A stretch of 64,000 nucleotides of DNA from Ignelater luminosus (Eukaryota > Arthropoda > Insecta > Coleoptera > Elateridae). Positions 56,197 to 64,000 of this stretch are shown in pieces. The notes under the pieces were generated by a model, which worked only from the letters and a program-made list of their open reading frames with translations, was not told the origin of the DNA and searched no databases. Within the stretch, counting starts at the first letter, position 1, and each line of letters begins with the position of its first letter. The stretch lies in assembly GCA_011009095.1 (NCBI GenBank), contig VTPC01000401.1, positions 73,497 to 137,496 of the forward strand, given 5' to 3'. Position numbers and translations under genes: made by a program.

Positions 56197-57022
56197 AAGG
56201 TTGCGGACACACAGGAGAGCGAGCGATTTTTCGCTAAGCGTTTTTATGGCCACATAAACAGCGATAAAATGCTTTGTATTCGCGGTTTTAGACCAGTATG
56301 TTTTAATGCGCTCTTGCAAGAATGTCGTTGCAATCAAGAACAGTACATTTGCTGCTTACTAACAGCAATTCGTATATGAAATACAATCTGTTTGGTAGTT
56401 CTTTATTTAAAGTATTACAGCACATTTTAATTAACCCAGTGGCGATACGGTATGTATATTCAACGAACTCCGAAGGAGTCGTTACTGAATTTGCGAAGTC
56501 TGTCTGTATGTCCGCATTTTTTGTCAAATTCTGAAATTTTGACTTCAGATTTGGATTCTACATCAAAAATTAAAGGTCACGCGGTATTTTCGTTTTTTGA
56601 TAACTCTTCGGGAACATGGTCAAAATGGCGGCCAAAAATTAAAAAATTTTCAAAAAAATTTTTTTTAGTTGTTTGATATCACCTCGGGCACATGGTCAAA
56701 ATGGCTGCCAAAGTCTGAAAAAAGTAACAAAACGGAGTTTGTTGTGGTTATGCTTTGCATTCCCATATGTTTTAGTAATGTATTAATTCAATACAAAACA
56801 TATTCGGTCTTACATCGTTATATTTCGGTCACCCGATGACAACTTCGCTCGTTCGAATCTCAAAACAAGTTTATTTCTTAAATAATCGTCCGCCGCTAGC
56901 AAATCGCTCGCTCACTGAAGCTCAGTCTGGCCACTTTTATTCAAATATGACTGTTTCAAAAATTTGCTCTTTCGCTCGACGCCCGCTCGCCGCTTGCTCG
57001 CACTTCTGTGTCCGCAACCTAA
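56197..57022. mobile_element. Inverted-repeat element with AGGTTGCGGACACA ends
   Basis: AAGGTTGCGGACACACAGGA then GAGCGAGCGA at the left is inverted at the right as TCGCACTTCTGTGTCCGCAACCT. The arms are rich in (G/C)AGCGAGCG-type units and much more CpG-rich than the surroundings. Inside, a segment containing CATGGTCAAAATGGC occurs twice (56615 and 56693). No transposase frame is readable. About 0.83 kb. Confidence 0.75.
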
Positions 57023-60000
57023 GAAAACCAAAGCAAAGTAACTGCCTCACTTCTGTTTAGCTTCGTAAATTGCACTGCAAATCTTTAGTTTGGTTTATAT
57101 TTTAAACTCTGATCAAGTTTGGCTTACATAGAGCGGTGCTATTTTATATATTTTAATGTACACGAAATAATAATAGTACAATATTATTCAACGAGCACAT
57201 AATGCTCAGTATGTGCGAGTCGAATACGACGTTTTATCTACGATTTAAACACTTCTGAAGAAGATCTGGAAGTGGACTCCCCTGAGGGAGGCGATGTCCA
57301 AATTCTTGAATATGTAGGAGTCAATGAAAGTATACAATCTTCACAAAGAGTTTTAGACCTGGAATACAAGGATCCTCCGAAGACGATGTCCAAATTATTG
57401 ACGGAAGTAAGCATTCACCCGTCATAAATAGGCAACCAACATTACAGGATCCGAAGCATTTTTGTGCATCGGCAACTAAGCTGGCTTTGCAGTTGTTTAT
57501 TATTTCCACATTTCTTTATTTCCTAAATCAAAAATTCTAAGTTGTGGTGCGTAATTTAGTGTTTTCCTGCGTTTTCCTCTGTATATCTATCTATAAATAG
57601 GCAACCAACGAAACACCGCCAGTGAATAAAATCCATAAAACACTAGTGTTTTACGAGTATGATTATATCCCTATGGTTACGCGTATAACGATTATATTAT
57701 TGAAGAGTGGTAGATAAAAGATATTTTATGGTATGCTTATAATTAGCGCTAGTCTTATATGAAAAAATAACTTAACTTATTGTAAAATTGAAGTGTTTAC
57801 TTCGAGAGACATGTTTTTACATAGATTTAAGTACTATCAGGTTATTGTTTTATCGCACAACTTACCTATCAAGTACAGTAAGTTTAAGAATTACAGACTG
57901 AGATAAAACAGTTGCCAATGGCCAACTGAAATTATTTCATCGGCTCTTTTGATGGGGAATAATGTACAAGACACCATAATCAGCTATTTTTTTATTCGAA
58001 GCTTCGTTTCATTTAAATGTTAATATAAATAGTAGAAACACTGAAATAAATCATTAAAAAACCATTACACTGAGAGAAGAAACCTCAAACTGCCGATCGA
58101 GTTCTTGAAGATATTTGTTTTTATAGGAAATAACAACAGCTGGAAGGGTACTACAATATACTTACTACTAGTGCAACTCCTAGCTGTAATATTGACTAAA
58201 TAAATAAGCGAAAGAATTAGTTTTAACAAGACGGCGCAACTGCAAACACCAAAAGCTTGAGCTTTATAACCATTGTGATCATCTGATCTAAGTTACTAAA
58301 TTTTTAATTTTAAGGCACGTTGGTCATATAAAAATAATTTCAAAGATTTCTGAAGCTTTCTCAAGATATTACCAGCTTGCAGTGAGGTAACTTGAGATTT
58401 GGGTTATGCTTTCAAAGAGAAGGACACTTTTGCAATAAGACGTCGTGTGTTCATTTACTAGTGCAGGCCTTCTCGACCTATCATCTTTGAAGGTTGTCGA
58501 CCCATCTAATCCCCCCCCCTCTACAAATTTCAATATGATCTTGTTCATTTCCGTACCCACTTGTCCAGCATGTTGAAAAGTGATAAACTTTCTTTTATAG
58601 TCAATGATTAATTCACTATGGAGAATCAGCGATCACAAATGAAAATTATTAACTGCTGTAGAAGGTCAGGTATTGAACATAATCAGAGATATCTTTTGGT
58701 TGTCATACATAAATACGAGTATGTAGAGTTGTGAATATATCCTATAAAAATCTAGAAGACTCACGACGGGAATCTTGAAACTCTTCAGTGTTTGTGAACC
58801 CAGAGATTCACGGCTTTTTCTCCTTCATGGTGATTATGTCAAGTTAGTTTCCATTCTTCAGTATAATTTTGAATAAATCATTGTTCTGATTAATTGTCAC
58901 TAATCTAATCTACTATACTAATTGGAAAGTTGGATTTTGTACGGCATAATTCCTCCTTCTTGACGGACAGTAGGTAGTAAACTACGTTATAAGACTGTTA
59001 CAGTTCCCTTTAAGAATTAAAGGAAAATTATTCAATACATTCTGATAAATTTCCAGAACAACCATAATGATACTGTCTTAAAAGCCCCAATGTACGGACA
59101 CGATTGTCTCGTGCTTAAAAAAAGATAACAGCTACTGTAACCGTCTTAATTAAAATGAATTATTTGTTTGATATCTACGTGGAATCTGCAGTGAGAAAAC
59201 GTGAACTCAGAAAAGAAAAACGACGACAGATTAATAATCAAACTCATCAAATATTTACAATTAGTGTCTTTGTTCTGTAATCTATTTAAACGTGCAAATA
59301 ATCTGTAGAATATTGTAGTAGCATTTTAAAGGGCCTGATGATGGATTTTCTGTAGGTAATTGGCACAATAAGAAACATTTGAACGAATGCAGTTGGATAC
59401 CTATTAATAAATCTCGGTGAAGGTCTGGCGCAAAGCTTTTATTGACTTTGATTGTTTGAAAACAAAACTCTCAATGGTAAAATACCTTCCAATCAATTTT
59501 TTGCAAAACTATTCTGTAACTGCAATGCCATACCAAATAAAATGTTCCACCAATAGCGCCATCAAAATTAACAGAATTGTTTCGATTGATTATGCAACTG
59601 AAGATTAAATTGAATTGACGCAATATTGAGTACAATGACGACGTTATGCGCTTCCGCGTAAGTTAATTATTCATAGCGTATAATTACATCTTCTTTTCGT
59701 TATGGACCTGTCAACTACAATATCATCTAATGACATTTTTATTTCTCAAGTATTTTAATTTTGTGAATCAGTAAAACATGAATTGAAAATTTGCCAATTT
59801 AAAAAAATAATTTAATTCCACCGGAAGATTGTTTTAAAATAGAGGAGAAAGTTATTCACTGAAAATTAATTCCGACGAAACAATAGTCGATATTCTTTTA
59901 TTGGAAGTTACATATTTCAAATCACAGTTTTCCTTTTTAATCGATAATATTTGTTTCTATGAAGTTGATTGGTAATAATTGTCGGTTTATAATAAGTTTT

Positions 60001-63000
60001 ATCCTAATAAGAGAAATCACTTCTTGCAAAATAATATGGAAACAAAAAGGTTACTTTGTTGAACTGTTACAATAAAATATGATCGTCGACCCACAGTTCT
60101 AATTTGTAACTGTTAAAACTGCTTGGACAGATTTCGAGATAACTACGATTCATCTACCTAGCACTTTAATCAGGTTTTCGAAGATATAATGTGATTAGTT
60201 TTTTCCGGAATTATAATAATTTTAAAAGCAACTGAAGTTTTTTCTGCATAAAAACAATTATTTAATTAATGTTATATTTACATATTCAATCAGATATCAA
60301 GTAGAATGTTAGTTTTGAACATTTCGCGTTGTTCCTCGTTGCAATTATCTTTGTTTTGTCGATTAATGGTGACATTTTAGATAATGATGAATTGTGAAAT
60401 GTTTTCAGTCTTTTTATTTTTCGACTTACGAAAATGCGTTTTCGTTCAGCAAACATTAAATTTCGCTGTAATATAATGTGTAACTCAATTGAGTTGGAGT
60501 TTGCACTTAGGTATGTAGGATGGTTTTGTGCCAAACCGACGATATAAACTTTATTGTAAGTGCCACGTTAACAAAACTAGGGGATTTTGTTTGCGCGTGG
60601 TACAATGCGATGATCTGTTTAACGTAATAGAAATGACCTTTTCAATCGTGATCAAAACAGGCATAAAAAAGATCTCCGAAGTAGCGATTTGATACCAAAG
60701 ATTTGGGTTGAACCCTAAATTTGTTTTTTATCTCAATCCTAGACCATGGTTATCTAAATTATTGCCTTAATCAATATCAAGATACTTTTCAAAAATTGGT
60801 AGATGTAGATTGAGAAAAAATAGATAATTAGGTTCATTGTAACTGAAGACATGAACCGTATGGTTGTCATTAGCACTGATTTTTGAATTGAGTTTCTGCT
60901 GCGTGTTTACTAATCTGGTATAGTATGAATGCAGGCTTCATTAAGGGGCATTTATTTCATAATGTATCATGGGTCATGAGTCCGAGTATTGTAGTCGTAC
61001 TAATCCATACATCGTATAACTCTTCACTTTGAATTCTACTATAGAAATATTATGTAGTTCAATTTACTCGATATTTAAAATATGCAGATTTTCCCAATTT
61101 TTCAAACAGTTTCTAAAAAACAAATACAATGATATTTACAAAAATCGAAACATATGTAGGCAGTAGTCTTGAATGGTTGTGGTATTTGTTATACCACACA
61201 TAACCCTGAAAATGGCATACAACGTTAAAAAAGTTCCAATTGGTATTTATCATTATAAACTGCACATAAAACTCATGACGGCAATTTTGATAAAATCAGA
61301 TTAAACATGTTCTTCGGTTTATGATATTGAATAGTCCAGAATATAAAGCGCAAATATTATTTTCATCAAAGGGCTTTTGGTTTTTTAAGTATAAATTCGA
61401 TGGTGCTGTCTAATATAGTGACTCACCATCAAGGTAGATGTCCCATAAAACTTTTACTGATTAACACTAATTTCGCGATTGTAAGCAAGAAAAGTCAAAA
61501 GTGTTAAATCGGCACAGGACTATTATTAGGAAGCACACGCATTAAAACCAAGAGAAACAACTGAGTAAGGCATCAAAAGAAAGCTGGATATAAACATAAT
61601 AACGAAAAAGCAAAAAAGAGATGAAAAGATGAAAAAGAAAAGGCTCTAAGATAATTAAAAATAAAAGAAGGAGAAAAAAATAAGGAGCTGAGGTAAGGTG
61701 AGATGGACATCAAGAGAAGGGAAATAAAAAAGTCCGCCTTTTTTGTTACTGAGCTAAATTTCCTGATTATTCAAGATTTCCCATATACTATAATCGATAG
61801 TATGTACTTTCAAAAATATTGGCCAAAAATATATCTACACTTTTGGGGCCTCTCGCTAAAATGCAACTAATTTGTAGGATCTTTAATTAAGTTTGTCGTA
61901 AGTCTGCTGTCAGAATATGGTATGGAGTAAAAAGGTTCTGGATCGTTGAAGACAATCAAGATACACAGCGTCCGATCACTCAGCTCATCTCTCCGACTTG
62001 TAGAAAGAAAAGAGCCTGAAATCGCAAATCGAAACTGTAATAAGGTAATACAGTAGTTACAATGAAGTTGCAAACTTTCAAGTATTTCTGTCGCTATGAG
62101 CTGAACGCTAAGATGTTAATAGAATTTAGTTTTGATTTTTAGCGCTTCTCTTAACTTTTTTTGGGATGCCAACGTTAGTGTATCGGTTAGAAGTGAGCTT
62201 ATTTGATTTTGTAGACAAAATTCTATGTAGCCTGCGTGAAAGAAAAATATTTCGCTTATGCTGCTGTTCCAAATGCGGCCTTTTCAAAAAAAAAAAAGAA
62301 AGAAAAACCATAAACCCTGAGTAGCATTTATTGTACTTAACAAGCCTCCCTATTGTACCGTGATCTGAAACTTAAAGTTTCCCTAACCTCATGAGAGATA
62401 CAAAATAATCGATAACAATTTAGGTGTTAGTTCTTACAATCATTTCAAAAATAAAATTTCCAGGTTTGATATCGTCTTAAGGGCTCATTTCATGCAACTT
62501 CTAACCAACTGAAACAGAATCAGTTGATTCTTTCAATGCAAGGTACTATCATCCATTACTAACATCTTCAAGTGGATAAAATGAAGTAACAATTATATTT
62601 TTAGACATTGGCCGATTAAGTTACTAGTATAAAGTTTGTAAATTAGAGAAAAACCATTCCAAATAAATTGTAAACCTGCATTGCTCTGACTATAGGTTCT
62701 ATATAATGTTTCAACTAAATTACTTTATGAATAATCGTCAATCAAGACTTAAATTTGTATAAAGGCATTGAAATAATAATAATTAAATTTTAGTGGCATC
62801 ATAACGTGTAATAGTTCTGTGGAACTGCAATGTCTCAGTCTGATCACATTTTTCTATTGTTGCAAAATACCTGCCGTGATGTAAACAGCAATGCTCAAGC
62901 TCAAGAAATATCATATACGCGATGATAACAAGAAAAGAAAAATTCAATTTTGGTCAGGTTTTCGATAGCTAACAAATCACTTAAAAATAATTTGTCTTGA

Positions 63001-64000
63001 AGATTCCTCGACATATTTAATTGTAAAGCAACTTTCACAAAAATATAATTTATTCTTATTTACATTAAAAGATGCAAAGCTTTACTAAAATTCATTTTAA
63101 TTTCTTTCTAGATTAAATTTAGTTTTAATATTCAGACATTTTCTTAATTATTTAGTTTTTAATGAAGCACCCGCTGAATATATGAAGGAAAAATTTCCAA
63201 ATGAGAAATAGCTTGAAAATCTCTAATTTGCAATGTTATTTAAAAAATGTGTGAAAAGCAAGCAAGATATACCTTCAGAATGCATGACTACACGCTGAAA
63301 ATCTGAATTAGTCGATTTAATTAACTATTTTTGAATGAATGCAAACATAACCTTGTTCACCCACATTAATTCAAACTTAGAAAGAAAATTTAAGTTTCGT
63401 ATTTCGTAATCTTGTGTTGTGATAATGAATTGGAATTATAACGAAATAACAACTTGGAATTACGAAAAACAAAAAACAATATTAACGAGACTATAATTTC
63501 CGTTACTAATCGAACGCTTCAATTTCCTGATGAATTTTCTTTATGTTACCTAGAATTCTTACATTTAGCAAGAAACTATTTATTATTTCCCTTTTGCGAA
63601 ATTGAAACCTACTTAATATACGAGAAGTAAATAAGCTGCATATTTAATTCTAAATTAACTCTAAAATTAGGTTTTTCATTCTAATATACATAGACTTGAC
63701 GTTTCCAGAAAATATGATGGTAGAAGGTATGTCATAATCTCAAGCTCAAAAAGACTGACTGACTGAATGGCTTTGCTTATCCCAAGAATTTCAATTCTAC
63801 CAGAATATCAAACAGGAGCTTGATCACATCACTTTAATTATAGATAAAACGGAGATAACTGCTTTAGTACAGAAATTTATTTCTAAATTTACGATTTTCT
63901 TTGGAAACGAACTGAATTATTTCAATTTATCTCCTTAATTAATGATTTTTACCCAGAAACATAATAAAAGAAGAAGACAAAAACATTTTTTTACAATCGG
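57023..64000. other. Unassigned AT-rich DNA at the right edge
   Basis: No gene, RNA or complete mobile element is supported over these 7 kb. Small items seen: AATAGGCAACCAAC at 57427 and again at 57595; an acidic open stretch near 57253-57405 (EEDLEVDSPEGGDVQILEYV) without ATG or partner exons; a purine-rich tract at 61600-61730; a C9 run near 58510. It may be the far-upstream region or first intron of mask, or intergenic. Confidence 0.5.

Noticed and set aside
57253-57420. Acidic open stretch EEDLEVDSPEGGDVQILEYV
   Set aside because: The composition looks protein-like, but there is no ATG, no convincing acceptor and no downstream exon, so it is mentioned only within the unassigned right edge.
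1-64000. tRNA, rRNA, CRISPR or bacterial-type operon
   Set aside because: I looked for B-box-like GGTTCGAATCC sequences, regularly spaced repeats and ribosome-binding sites before ORFs, and found none that stand up.

Overview
This is AT-rich nuclear DNA of an arthropod, most likely an insect. The evidence is one intron-split gene with many very short (53-72 nt) GT-AG introns and a dense load of insect-type DNA transposons. I cannot fix the order or species from sequence alone. There is no operon, CRISPR array, rRNA or recognisable tRNA.

The only protein-coding gene I can support is on the minus strand, from about 41.4 kb down to 4.35 kb. It is the insect orthologue of mask / ANKHD1 / ANKRD17 (multiple ankyrin repeats, single KH domain). 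Joining 23 exons by compatible phases and GT-AG borders gives about 2,870 residues from the first secure exon: an N-terminal conserved segment, 15 ankyrin repeats, a Gln-rich linker with 27 consecutive Gln codons, 10 more ankyrin repeats, a charged coiled region, one KH domain with a GRGG loop, and a long Ser/Thr/Gln-rich tail. The true N-terminus is not secure: a 38-nt candidate exon lies at 41402-41439 and further exons may lie upstream or outside the window. One exon (14517-15218) carries an extra A in an A7 run that breaks the reading frame between two highly conserved ankyrin repeats.

Layout: 1-0.85 kb, broken mariner transposase; 0.85-3.46 kb, gene-free DNA with a fold-back repeat; 3.46-4.35 kb, probable mask 3' UTR; 4.35-41.4 kb, mask exons. 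Most mask introns are tiny, but five are large (5.5, 5.9, 5.9, 8.0 and about 1 kb), and the four largest hold nearly all the transposon sequence of the gene. 41.4-64 kb: no secure gene; a LINE relic, a CpG-containing promoter-like stretch near 44.75-45.2 kb, hAT, fold-back and Mutator-like elements, then mostly unassigned AT-rich DNA.

The more notable points are the A7 frameshift in mask, a candidate internal alternative first exon of mask (36502-36573), a C-terminus that depends on splicing a 56-nt intron, a FLYWCH-bearing Mutator-like element with degraded terminal repeats and a second element inserted in it, a Harbinger-type element nested in a Tc1-like element with intact target duplications, and several fold-back families able to form long hairpins. 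I found nothing that amounts to a new multi-gene biological system.
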